Both the position numbers and the translations under genes were made by a program. Below, piece after piece: positions 53,738 through 64,000 of a stretch of DNA of 64,000 nt (positions within the stretch are counted from its first letter, which is position 1; each line of letters opens with the position of its first letter). The notes beneath the pieces are model-generated. The model was given only the letters and a program-made list of their open reading frames with translations, had not been told where the DNA came from and ran no database searches. The DNA is taken from assembly GCA_025917655.1 (NCBI GenBank), contig CP084615.1, forward strand, positions 1,922,001 through 1,986,000, written 5' to 3'. This stretch comes from Chlorella sorokiniana (taxonomy: Eukaryota > Chlorophyta > Trebouxiophyceae > Chlorellales > Chlorellaceae).

Positions 53738-56700
53738 TCACAAGGAACCGTTCTCTGCCACGCCCAGCGCTGCCAGCTCAGCCGCAAGCGACGCAATGTC
53801 GGCAGCAAGAGCGGCCATGAAGTTTGGATCCTCAGCCAGCTTCTTCTCAAGCGGCGCGCGCACCTGCGGCATTGGCAGCAGGTGGGAAGTGTGGGGGTGG
53901 GGAGGCGCGGTTGGGCAAGGTGGGGTGTTGGGGTGGGGGTGCTGAGGGCTGTGGCCTTTCGACCAGGGAAGAGATGCATGGCGGGCTTGCCTCCTGCTCG
54001 TTGCACCGCTAGATGGACCAACAACCAACAAGCCACCCGCCCGCGCCAACGTACCTTCTTCTGCTTCTCCACCTCCTTGCGCGCCTTCTCCAGCGCCTTG
54101 CCCTCCAGCGGCGCCCCCTCCTTGTCATGCGTGGGCTCGCCGCTTGCTGCACCGGCACAGCAGCAGCAAGCGCGGTCGGCACGTGCAAGGGCCGCTGCTC
54201 TTGGCCGGGCTGCCTGCCACGCGATGCCAGGTGTGGGCTGGCTTGCATGCGATCGCCCGGGCAAGTGCAAGCAGGCAAGCATGCATGCAGAAGCGAGCAT
54301 GCATGCAACAGGTTGCAAGCAACGCAGGCAGAGGGCCCTGCTTGGTGGCAGGCCGCAGGCCGCGCCCAGCCGCCCGCCCGCCCGCCCACCGTCATCCCAG
54401 CGCGAGTACTTGTCCGCCAGCGCCTGCTGCACGCTGGGCAGCGCTGCCAGCTTCTCAAACTTGTCCAGGTCCTGCGGGAGGGGGAGGCAGGGGGACATAA
54501 GAAAGGTGGGGGAGGGGGCGGGAGGTGAACTCGTGGGAGGGGCAGGGCAGCAGCAGGAGGCAAGGCAGAGCCGCAGCAGCCCTCATGGAGCCCCCCCCTC
54601 CGCCCCTGGCCCCCCTCCTGGTGGCCCCCACCTTGCGCTTGCTGTCCAGCTGCGCCCGCAGCTTGCCGCGCGCCTCCGCCGCCGCCCGCCGCCGCTCCTC
54701 CAGCTCCGCCCGCAGCACCGCCGGGTCCTCCAGCTTCCACACGCTGCTGCCGTCGGGCTTGTCCTCCAGCCGCACACCCAGCGCAACCAGCGTGTCGTCG
54801 CGCACCCTGCGCGCAAGGACCCGGGGCGGCTTGGCAGCATGCTCTGCTGGAGGGAAGAGGGGCTGACTGGCTGGGCTGGAGGGGCTGAGGTTGGCTGCCG
54901 GTGCCGCGCCGCAGGCCCCCCCTCAAAGCAGCCACAGCCTTGCAGGCTGCCATGTCCGAGGCTCCAAAGGGCCCCAGCCATGCGCCTCACCTGTCGCATG
55001 CCGCCAGCACCTGCCCCGCAGGCGCACGGTCGAGCGCCAGCTGCGCCACCTCAGCCTGGAAGCTTTGGAAGGCTGCAAGCGCATCTGCGCTGCGCCCGCT
55101 GCGCCCCGCTTGCAAGGCAGCCGCGTCGGGGATGCCGCTGCACGCCGCCGCCAACTCGTCCGCGCTGGCCTTGCCCTTGGCCAGCCCCCGCACCTTGTCC
55201 CTGCGCCAGGTGGCAAGCGGGGGCGGCGGGTGTGTGCGGCATGTGTATCAGTGTATGGGATTGGTGAGTCAGGGTTTGGGGGGGTTGAACGGTGGGTGTT
55301 GGGTAGGTGGGGTGGGAAAAGACAGCCCCATCTTGCCGCCACGGGAAAGGGTTTACAAGGACGTAAGCAGCAGGCGAGCGGCCATGCCCACCTGAAGGCG
55401 GAGAAGGGGTCCAGCACCGTCTCCAGCCCGCCCTCTGTCGCAGCCGCCGCGTCGGGCAAAGCCCAGGAAGTCTCCCGGGCGGAGGCGAGGCCGAATACGG
55501 AGAGGATGCGCGTGACGTGCGCGGCGGCAGAGCGCAGCAGGAATGGTTGGGGGCCGGGGCCTGTCCAAGGGGTGCGTGAATTGAGGAGTTGGGGTGGGTC
55601 GGGGTGGGCTAGTTGGCCGCTGGAGCAGCGACGTGCAAGGCAGCGCCGCGCAGTTGCCCGGCAGTGGGAGGTGCAGCACTGCGCAGCTGCCACAAGCCCC
55701 TGCCCTGTCCAGCAACTTTGTGGTCACCTGCCGCAGAATCCCGCCTGGCCAGGTACACGTTGGCTGCCTTGACAAGGTCACACACGGCGCACATGGCAGC
55801 CTGGGGGCGGGGCACGCAGGTGGGGGGCGTGAGGTGTGTGTGTGCATGGCGGCGGGCAGGAGGGTGGGATGGGAGCGGTGGCCACAGCGGCGTTGCGTGT
55901 GTGCCATCAGGGGGCGGGGCGCTGCTGTCCTGTCTGCAGCAGAGCAGAGGCCCCGGGGGACCCAGGCATGCCGCCGCCCGCCCCGGCCCCCAGCAGCCCA
56001 CCCCACTGGTGACAGACGCCTCGACCAATACCTTCCCGCCCCCAAACCCCCACCCCCACCTGCGTGTTGATGTTGTCGCAGAGCGCCTCGTGCACGCGCC
56101 GCTGCGCCGCCGCCAGCTCCTCCTGCAGCGTCCGCTCCTCCCCCTCCCAGCGCTGCAGCGTGGCGGCGGGCTTGCGGCCGCGCAGCGCCACCTCGACATT
56201 GGAGAAGAAGTTGCGCAGCAGGGCCTCCTTGGACCGCATCTCCTCCTTGGCCTGGAGGGGGGCAGCAGGGAGGAGGTTTCAGAGAGGGATGCTCACAGGT
56301 AGCTCAGCAGGCAGGCAGGTCAGGCGGCCTGGGGACCTGCAGCGGCCAAGGCGGCGGCTTGGTGCGCAAGACAGGAGCCTGGAGGCGGTGCGAGCACAGG
56401 AGGGTAAAGAATGCGATGCAACCGACGGCCTCCACCGGCGACCGCCCACCAACAGCCGGCAGGCCCCTGTTGCCGCCCAGCCGCCCACCTGCTCCCCGTA
56501 GTTCATCTTCCTCTCCCACGGCTGCAGCACAAACATGAGGCGCAGCTGGCGCGGCGAGAAGCTCTCCAGCGCTTGCCTGCGGGACGCAGCAAGCAGGAGG
56601 CGGAGCGCGGTGGGGAGCGGCGGCAAGGGCTGAGCAGGCACAGGGCGTGGGGCAGTGTGGTGCTGCAGGGTTGCCACCAATGCAGGGGCCAGGCGTGTGT

Positions 56701-59600
56701 GTGCATGAGGGCGGCTGCGGCTGCGGCTGCATGTCGGCGTGGACAGTCCCCGACGCCCGGGGCTGGCGGCGCCGGGGTCCGCTGAGGTCGCCCCGCCAGG
56801 CTGCTCTTGCACGGTGAAACTTTTGGACCTTTCTGCGCTCCTTGCGACACACGCCAACCACTAGTGGCGGCGCGCGGCTGGGGCTGTGCTTGCTTGTGGT
56901 GCGTGCAGGCAGGAGTGCAGGCCCCGCGTGGCATGCAGGCAGGCGTGCAGCGGGCGGCGCAAGGGGCAGCGACAGCCAGCAGCAACAGCGGCCGGCGAGC
57001 CAGATGCCCGCATGCATTGCAGAGCAGCAAGCTGCCACCCTGTGCTTGTCACCAGAGCGAGAGAGCAGCAGCACCCGCCCCTGCCGTGCCTGATGGTGAT
57101 GAAGTTTTTGAGCGACTTGCTCATCTTCAGGCCCTCGATGCCCAGGTGGCCAGAGTGCAGGAAGTAGTTGACCCACTGGCTGCAGCCGCAGGCGTGGTAG
57201 TAGGCCTCCGCCTGGATTGAAGGAAAGGGGGGCGGGCGGCGGGTATGAGATGTCTGGGTGCAGGGAGCTGGCCTCCCTCATGTGCTGCACTACTCGTTCC
57301 GCTTGCTGCTGCAACTCCAGCGCAGCCGTACATCAGCCTTTGCTACGGCCGTGCCCCCGCCTGGCAGGCAGGATACGCCGCCCGAGCGCCGCGGCCCATC
57401 TAGGGCCTCCCGGTGGACTTGGCAGCCTGCACACCCCCACCTGCGCCAGCTCGTTGTCGTGGTGCGGGAAGCGCAGGTCCTCCCCCGTGTGGATGTCCAT
57501 CTTGGGGCCCAGCACGGATGAAGCCATGGCGCTGCACTCAATGTGCCAGCCTGCGGGCGGGTGCGTGGGTGGGTGTGGGTGCGTAGGTGGGGTGGGTGGG
57601 GTGGGTAGGTGGGTGGGGGAGCGCCAGAGCATGCAGGTGTGTGGTGGGCGTGTGCGCAGGTGCATCATGGGTGGGACCAACAAAGCATGAGGGCAGCAGC
57701 CCTGCACAGCAACAACCACGTCCGCAGCTGGTCTGGGCTGCGGGGGCGGGCGCCCGCCCGCAAGCCGCGCCGGCTGCACAACGGTGCAGGCCCCGCCTCG
57801 CTCACCCGGCCGCCCGGGGCCCAGGGGCTGTCCCAGGTGGGCTCCCCGGCTTGGCCGCCTTCCACAGCGCAAAGTCGGCGGGGTGCCGCTTGTCGCCGCA
57901 GTCGGCGCCCTCCCCAGCCAGCGGCGGCGCCCACCGCCCAGGGGTTGAGCTTGCCGTATGTGTGGCCGCCGGCCCTACAGGCGGGCAGGGGAGCAGAATA
58001 TGGGAGCCCCGCCTGGGCATGCCTGAGCCAAGGCAGTCGAATCCCACGCTGCCCTCTTCCCCAGCCACCTCCTCTCGTCGGCACCGTGGTTCCCTGCTGG
58101 CGGCGCCCCCACCCACTCACTTGAATGCCTGGGTGTCAAAGTAGACCGAGCCGCATGCCTCGTAGGCCATGCCGTTGGCCACAATCTGCTGCACGTAGGC
58201 CACAATCTCGGGATGTACTCGCTGCCGGGGGGCCAGGAAGAGAGGCTTCAGTCCGCCGCTGCAAGCCTGTGACTGTGCGAGCCTGGCAGCAGGCTGGGCG
58301 CGCCCAATGCAGCAGGCTGTCGGCTCTTGGGCGGCCTGCCTTGCTCTCGAGAGGTGCTGGATGCAGCTTGCACCGCCGCCTGCCCACGCGGCGCACCTGA
58401 CGCGGGTGAGCACCGTGGGAGGGCGGCAGCCCAGGGCGGCCATGTCTTCCAGGAATTCGGCCTCGTACTTGGCGGCGTGGGCGCGGAAGATGGCGGGGTC
58501 TGTCACGCTGGCGCCCAGCTGGCGGTCGAGGGCCTCAGCCAGCGCGTCCCCCGCCACCGCCAGCAGCTCGTCCGCAGCCGCGCCCGGCCCCAGCGCCGCA
58601 AGCGCCGCGCCCGCCGCCTCCTGCTTGCCCGCCAGCAGCTGCTCCTGCGCCAGGTTGGTGGCCAGCTCCTCGCGCCGCCGCTCCGCCCCGCACACGCCTC
58701 GCCCCCAGCCTGCGCCAGTGCTGCCTCGGCCGCCGCCACCTTGCCCCGCTGCTTCTCGGCTGCCGCCGCCAGCGCTGCGCTCGCGTCGACGAATATTCGC
58801 TGCGGGTCCTGCACGAATGTACGATGTACCGACATGACACATCTACACAGGGAAAAAGCATACGAGCCAGCAACGACCGAGCACCGTGCTCCCCTCCAGC
58901 CCTTGCCACCGCCGTATCCCAATGCACTGCTGTCCCCTCCCCCTCCTGCCCTCCAGCTAAGCAGCATTCCCACCGAGGTCTTGGCGCGGTAAGATGCCAG
59001 CAAGTGGTTGCGCCGCGCGCGCAGGATGATTTTGTCGTCCACATCGGTCACGTTCATGACGTAGAGGCAGGCGTATCCAAAGTAGTCCTCCAGCACCCGC
59101 CGCACAATGTCAAAGGACAGGTAATTGCGGGCGTGCCCAACGTGGGCGGAGTCGTACACAGTGGGGCCTGGGATGGTTGGGAAAGGGTGTGTGTGTGGGT
59201 GGGGGCGCCAAGGAGGCGGCGCTCGAACGAGGCGGTGCGGCAAGCGGGCCGATGCACACGCTGGCGCTGAGGGCTGGCATTCTCTCGTGTTGTGAGGCGC
59301 GCGCTGCTGGATAGTTTCAAATGCGCCTTGCATGCCGTGGGGCTGTTCAAAGGCCCTGCCGCTGGCAAGTAAAGTTGTGAATTCTGCTAGCACGGCGGTG
59401 GAAGCGATGGGAGCACTCTCGCGACCGCCACTCACCGCAGGCATACCAAGTGATTTGCTTGCTGCCTGGCCCTGCCGCGGGCACAAAGGGCACCTTGCGA
59501 TCCACCAAGCTATTGTACAGCACCAACTGACTCGCAGGCGCGCTGCCATCGCTGCAAGATGCATGGCGGTTCCCACACGCGCTCCATTGCCCTGTACACT
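53738..59600 (-). CDS. CARS: Cysteinyl-tRNA synthetase, eukaryotic cytosolic type
   Basis: Class I aminoacyl-tRNA synthetase attaching Cys to tRNA-Cys. The earliest clear exon (about 59560-59440) reads [20 protein letters not shown] and ends KQITWYACG. Next is [16 protein letters not shown] with the HIGH motif as HVGH, then [19 protein letters not shown] eukaryote-specific Ala-rich insertion follows (about 58800-58500), then [14 protein letters not shown] and [15 protein letters not shown]. The zinc site includes WHIECSAM and [23 protein letters not shown] is the KMSKS loop. The C-terminal part ([27 protein letters not shown], coiled segments and [15 protein letters not shown]) matches the long eukaryotic form. 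It ends ENGSL at 53738. About 17 exons. The initiator exon was not identified; 59600 is an estimate. Confidence 0.93.
57553..57625. repeat. G-rich GGGT tandem tract in an intron
   Basis: More than 60 bases of GGGT/GGGTG/GGTGGGG units. On the gene's sense strand this is a CCCA tract directly before the acceptor of the exon starting WHIECSAM. The G-rich strand has many G-triplets and could fold as a G-quadruplex. Confidence 0.85.
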
Positions 59601-59921
59601 ATTTGACTCCAGTATTTGAAAAGGGAAGGTTCCAAGGCAAGGGGAGTAACCCCCCACGAGGTAGCCTGGATGCTCACTCAAAGGGTGGGAACGCGGGACG
59701 CGCCAGGACCTGGACAAGACTGAAGATAGCACACTGCTTGGATTGTCCGCCGTCGGGGATCGCATGCGGCGGATGGGCACAATGCTGCGTGCTGCCACTC
59801 CGCTCTGCGGGTTTTTACTACGCGTCACAGGTCTCGCTGCTTGATCTCTCACCCTGCAGCCCGATTGGTCACTGTGGCGTTTCTGTTCGGCTGCATTTTG
59901 CCGCCCTGCGCGGGTTTGCAA
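59601..59921. promoter_or_regulatory. Divergent intergenic region CARS / ceramide synthase
   Basis: About 320 bases in which the unplaced first exon of CARS and the promoters of both genes must lie. No element is assigned. Confidence 0.4.
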
Positions 59922-62072
59922 ATGCTCTCTCCTTTGCCGTGGCTGCTGAGCGGCCATGACCGCCCAGAGTATGCAATGAAGCGAGCCGAGCTCGGAGATG
60001 CGACGGACTGGGAGTTTAGCGGCACAGCTAGGTGAGGAGGCCAAAGTGGCGACGGTGTCTGCCGGGTTCCCACTGACCGTCATATCAGCACCTCGGACCC
60101 TCAACCCAATCTAAGGGTAGATCGAGGGCAGTCTTCTCCACTGACTCAGGGTGACAGCTGCGCCCTGCGGCGTGTGAGAGCTGCGGAATGGCGCGACGTG
60201 CTGCTGCTGCTTCAGTCGTTTCTCACGTTTCCTCCAGCACCCGCTGGCCCCCGTGCGAGCCCCTTGTGATGCTGTGCGGCCCCGCAGGCTGCTGCTGCTG
60301 CTCATCATCGCACGCTTTGCGTTCAACGCGCTGCTGCGGGGACCAACCACGAGGCTGGCGGCGCGGCACGGCGCCGACGCGCAGCACCGCGACGGCAGCC
60401 GACTGCTGGAGGAGCTCTGGGTCACGGCCGGCAACCTGCTGATGCTCGCGGCGGCCGCCCACGCCATGCTGCGCAACAACGGCGGCTGCTCCTTCTTCAA
60501 CACCGCGCCCTGCCTGGCGGGGTGGCCCTCCATCAGTACCGCCCCCGCGGTGGTGCGGTACTACCAGCTCGAGCTGGCCTGGTACCTGCACATGCTGCTG
60601 AAGCCGCTGCTCAAATATGGTCTAGCAGGTGGGTGCGTGCTCGTGCGGCAGCAAGGCTGCTCGTGCGGCGGCAAGGCTGCTCGTGCGGCGGCGAGGCTGC
60701 TCCTGGGAGCGAGGGCGAGGCCTTGACTCAGCCCCAGTGCGCGCTGGCAGCCTGCAAGCCTGGTCGTCAGCTGTGCCGCGCCCAGCCCGTCGCTCCTCCT
60801 GGGTGCACCCCAGGCACCTGCATTGGGCTGGCCGTGGGCGGGCGGCTGCTTGCGGGTTGCGGGCTCAGAGTGCATGCCGGGCTCTTGCTGCCCTAACCGT
60901 AATCCCCACACCCCTCCTGCAGATGGGCGGGACATGTTTGTCCACCACCTCGCCTCCCTGGCCCTCATCCTCGTCTCCTACGGTGAACCGCGCCGCCGCT
61001 GAACTCGCTCCAAGCCGATCTGCACGCAACGCTGCTTGGCAACGGCGTGCCTGCCGCTCTCATCGCCCGCCTCTCTGGGATTCATGGGGGCCTTTGACAC
61101 GGGCCCTCTCCACCCGTGCAGGTACCAACCTGACCCGCATGGGCACCGTGGTGCTGTGCCTGTTTGCTGTGTCCAACCCGCTGCTGCACATCGCCAAGAT
61201 ATGCAACCAGCTGAGCCTGGGACCGCTCAAGATTGGCGGCTTTGTGCTCTTTGCCGCCGCCTTCTTCGCCACCCGTGTTGTGCTGGTGCCGCTGGCGGTG
61301 CTGAAGCCCGCGCTGCTGGACAGCAGGTGGGCGCACACAGCCCAAGGCAGCTTCCGGTTGTGGCCTGTCAGCTGACGGCAGCCTGACGGGGGCATGGCAC
61401 ACCCCGCCGGCTACTGCGCACCTGCACTGGGCTGCTGTGCTGGTGCTGCGTGCCTGACCGTTGCATCCCAGCACGCATTGTGTCTGCCCGTCTGCCGCAG
61501 GCGCGTCATTCCCTACGCCGTCGCCGACTTCTTCCCCATCTACGTTGCAATCAACGTGCTGCTGTGCGGCCTGTACGCCATGCAGCTGATGTGGATGCGC
61601 AGCATCATCCGCGTGCTCAGGTGGGGGCCAAGCGCGGCTGCCCCTGGGGGCAGTGCTGCCTGGGCCTCCCTGCCATTTTGGGTGGGGGCCTATGACCTGG
61701 AGGCATGTCGATGAGGTGCAACCGCCGCCACGTCGAATTGAGCCAAAAAGCAGCCGTACTGCTGGGCTGGTGTGTGCACATTCCCCGCTGCACTGCAACG
61801 CCCACCCGCTGCGCCTCCCGCTGCGCTCTCCGCGCTTCCTCAGGAGCGCGTCGCAGCATGGCAGCGATGCCGCCTCCCACATGAGCGCCCGCCTGGACCC
61901 CGCCAAGCGCTACGCTGTGGGAGCAGACCCCCAGGCATCCGCAGCTCGGGAGGGAGCCAGCGCGCATGGCCGGAACGATGGCGGCCTGCCGCAGACACCG
62001 TCGCCCCCGGATCTGCCTGCAATGATGTTGAACGGGGACGCTGGCCATGCTCACGCCAAGAAAGCGGCGTGA
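59922..62072 (+). CDS. Ceramide synthase (LAG1/TLC family)
   Basis: Six exons with consistent phases: 59922-60031, 60288-60628, 60923-60982, 61122-61326, 61501-61620 and 61844-62072. The protein is about 355 residues with no frame break. Exon 2 carries the first TM helices ([13 protein letters not shown]) and [18 protein letters not shown]. The Lag1 motif follows: [20 protein letters not shown] with two His, then [20 protein letters not shown] and [12 protein letters not shown]1 proteins N-acylate sphingoid bases with acyl-CoA in the ER membrane to make ceramide. Where most members have D-x-x-D after the second helix, this one reads [11 protein letters not shown] with Ser-Asn; a difference to note. 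Later helices are [17 protein letters not shown] and [14 protein letters not shown]. The tail is hydrophilic and ends HAKKAA, a possible ER-retention KKxx-like ending. A second in-frame ATG lies at 59976. Confidence 0.88.
60641..60700 (+). repeat. Three tandem copies of a 20-bp unit
   Basis: Unit TCGTGCGGCAGCAAGGCTGC at 60641-60660 is repeated with one and two substitutions at 60661-60680 and 60681-60700. It lies in the ceramide synthase intron that starts at 60629, twelve bases after the donor. Confidence 0.95.
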
Positions 62073-62438
62073 GAGTGTCCGCGGAGGCAGTCGCATCCAT
62101 GGTTTGCAACTAGTGCATTGTTCATCATTTGCAGTAGGTTACCCTCTCTTAAATTGTTTACCTGGACCAATCAACCTTTCATATTTTGCCAATCAAATTC
62201 TAGGCATGTCGCAGAATTGTTTGGAGCTCCCAGGCACAAGGCGTGGTGCCCAAAAGATGCTGCTACAGTAAGCAAAGGAGCAGGTTGCGGAAGCTTTTGC
62301 TACAGTATGTGCAGAGACAGAGCTGGAACGCATAAAACTAGTTGTTTGTTACAGCCAGGTGGATGGGGACTAGCATACGTGGAATGAGATGGAAAAGTGT
62401 GCTGGGGGTAAGATAAACAACATGTAGGGACAGACCTG
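62073..62438. other. Convergent intergenic region, no gene seen
   Basis: The 3' flanks of ceramide synthase and the ion-channel gene. This is the most AT-rich stretch of comparable length at the right end of the window. Confidence 0.5.
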
Positions 62439-64000
62439 CTAGGCAACCGAGGGGACTGGGTCCATGCCAGCCTGAGCAACGAAAATGACGATGACGGCGA
62501 CGTTGAAGCCCACCTGCAGTTTCATGGCATAGAGCTGGGGTGTCGACGCCTCTTGAGCTGGCAACACACAGGCCCGTCCCCCAAACACACCACACACACC
62601 ACCGCCAAGAAGCATGACGTCAACCACCCAACAACCATGCACCATCCGCAGCCAGATACCACTGCCTCCACCCACCAGCGTGCTCCAGAGGATGGTGCGG
62701 TCGATGCGCAGGGCCACCGCCATCGCGTAGTCCTGGCTGCGCCGCATCTCCTCCCTCATCAGCCGCAGCTTGTACCAGTGCAACCGCAGCCAGCCGGGCT
62801 GCGTTGGAGCCGCCACACCCCCTCCTACACCTGCAGCCCCGCTCCCACGCCCCTTCCTGCTAGGCAGCCCGCAGCACCCAGGCCGGGTGAGCCAGCCTGG
62901 GAGGGCGTGTTTGGCGGCGCGCCATCCTCCTCGTCTGCTGCCGCAACGGGGCATGGCGCCTCTGAAACCCGCAGGCCGCCGTGACGAGGGCTGGACGCGT
63001 CGTCGCTGGGTGGCACGTCGCTGTCATCGTCGCCGCTGCTGCCCGCTGCATAGGCACCCATCCCTGCAAAGAAACAGCATGTCAACTCCACATGCACATT
63101 CCATACAATGCACGCGGTGCAATGAACCACACTCATGCCACAGCCACAAACTCAGCGCAACTGTCCACTCTTGGTATGAGCATGCAGCCCACCTGCTGCC
63201 AGCGGTGTAGCAGAGGGCTGTGCAGCCAGGCTGCCACCAACCACCGCTAGGCTGCTGCTGGGCGCGGGTGCAGGCCGGCTGCACTCCAAAGGAAGGGCAG
63301 GCAAGGCGGAGGGTGTGCCCTCTGCATGATCCAGCAGCTCTGCAGGGCCCATGAACCCCGCCTGCTGCTGCTGCTTGGCGGGCTGGCGCAGGCTCAGCCT
63401 GCCATCCCCGTCGGCAGGTGCCTGCTGCTGCCCCTCCAAGGCCGCCACCGCGGCAGACGCCGCAGCCACGCCCAGGCTGTGCGTGACGGACGCCCATCGC
63501 TGCGTGAACTGGCGCTGTGCCTGGCGCAGGCGGCGCCGCCGCTCGGCGGTGCGGTGCAGGTTGACCATCCAAAACACGACGATGCTGCAGATGCCAATGC
63601 CGCCCAAGATGCAGTACGAAACTGCACAGCACACAGTCAATCCTGATGCAGAGCTCACCGCGTTGACGGAGCAGCAGGAAGGGGATTGTTCTGGAGACCA
63701 CCCAACCACCCGGCCCGCACGCGCTCACCAATGATGAGCTGCTGCGTTGGCACCACGGTGTCGCTCGAAGGCAGTCCCACAGCAATCACAAACTGGAGGG
63801 CAGTCAGGCTCCTGCATGGGTGGCCAGGGGGGCTGAAGGGCGCGAATGAGCATGCGTCAAAGGGAACCTGAACCATCAAAAGGCAGGGGTTTGTGTGGTG
63901 GCAGTGTTTGACACCATCACGCACAGGAACAGCGTCACCACAATGCCGAGGCGCGTATCCAGGTGGCGCGGGTTCACCGAGAAAACCTGGGCATGATAGT
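62439..64000 (-). CDS. Cys-loop-type pentameric ligand-gated ion channel, C-terminal half (5' end outside window)
   Basis: Only the membrane half is in the window. The exon entering from the right reads VFSVNPRHLDTRLGIVVTLF and ends at a GTGCGT donor near 63931. The next (about 63810-63728) reads SLTALQFVIAVGLPSSDTVV then PTQQLII. The third (about 63622 down) reads SYCILGGIGICSIVVFWMV, then a long Ser/Ala/Gln-rich cytoplasmic loop. Further exons give acidic GSSGDDDSDVPPSDDAS, then RRSQDYAMAVALRIDRTILW, and finally KLQVGFNVAVIVIFVAQAGM as the fourth helix. The order matches Cys-loop channels: pre-M2 'RLGI.VT.FL.LTA', the M2-M3 'LP' linker, M3, a variable loop, then the 'RIDR' segment and M4. 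The ligand-binding domain would lie to the right of base 64000. Ion selectivity and ligand cannot be read here. Confidence 0.65.

Noticed and set aside
58503-60104. 533-codon minus-strand frame as a separate gene upstream of CARS
   Set aside because: Its only family-like part ([17 protein letters not shown]) is a CARS exon. The remainder is intron and intergenic read-through.
60641-60700. CRISPR-like array
   Set aside because: The 20-bp units are directly adjacent without spacers and lie in a eukaryotic intron.

Overview
The window is a 64-kb piece of nuclear DNA from a eukaryotic alga, most likely a green alga of the Chlorella/Trebouxiophyceae type. The evidence is very GC-rich sequence, genes split by many short GT-AG introns, and a gene set with plastid-directed members: a Ycf65/PSRP-3 ribosomal protein, a tocopherol prenyltransferase and a GDT1-type thylakoid/envelope ion transporter. 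These sit among ordinary eukaryotic genes such as SPC25, an E2 ubiquitin-conjugating enzyme, ceramide synthase, cysteinyl-tRNA synthetase and malic enzyme. The species cannot be named from the sequence. No rRNA, tRNA, CRISPR array, transposon or viral remnant was recognised.

Layout, left to right. 0-4 kb: a partial glycosyltransferase and SPC25, both on the minus strand. 4.2-12.6 kb: a large receptor-like kinase with an LRR ectodomain and a Raf-like kinase domain. 13.2-19.3 kb: an RbfA-like ribosome maturation factor, a HIG1-domain protein, a 2.1-kb stretch with no visible gene, and homogentisate prenyltransferase (VTE2). 20-26 kb: GDT1-like transporter, PSRP-3, an esterase and a small coiled-coil protein. 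26.4-35.4 kb: a CK1/VRK-like kinase, an unknown conserved protein and malic enzyme. 36.5-46.8 kb: an F-box protein, an M20 metallopeptidase, an ABHD14-like hydrolase, a PAN-like secretory protein and a UBE2E-type E2. 47.1-52.8 kb: a long coiled-coil protein and a KH-domain RNA-binding protein. 53.7-64 kb: cysteinyl-tRNA synthetase, ceramide synthase and the 3' part of a Cys-loop-type ligand-gated ion channel that runs off the right edge.

The genes do not form one pathway. Several share short divergent intergenic regions (SPC25/receptor kinase, GDT1/PSRP-3, coiled-coil/CK1-like, F-box/M20, ABHD14/PAN, coiled-coil/KH, CysRS/ceramide synthase), so each such region must hold two promoters.

Two window-wide patterns stand out. 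First, many conserved exons are broken by a single missing base, usually where a C run meets a G run (CCCCG, CCCGG, GGGGCC). This looks like systematic residual sequencing error rather than gene decay, because neighbouring genes are intact. Second, simple repeats inside introns are oriented by the splice sites: GT-type tracts follow 5' splice sites and CA/CCCA-type tracts precede 3' splice sites on the sense strand, for genes on both strands. Gene spans below include introns. Boundaries were placed by eye from splice consensus and reading phase.
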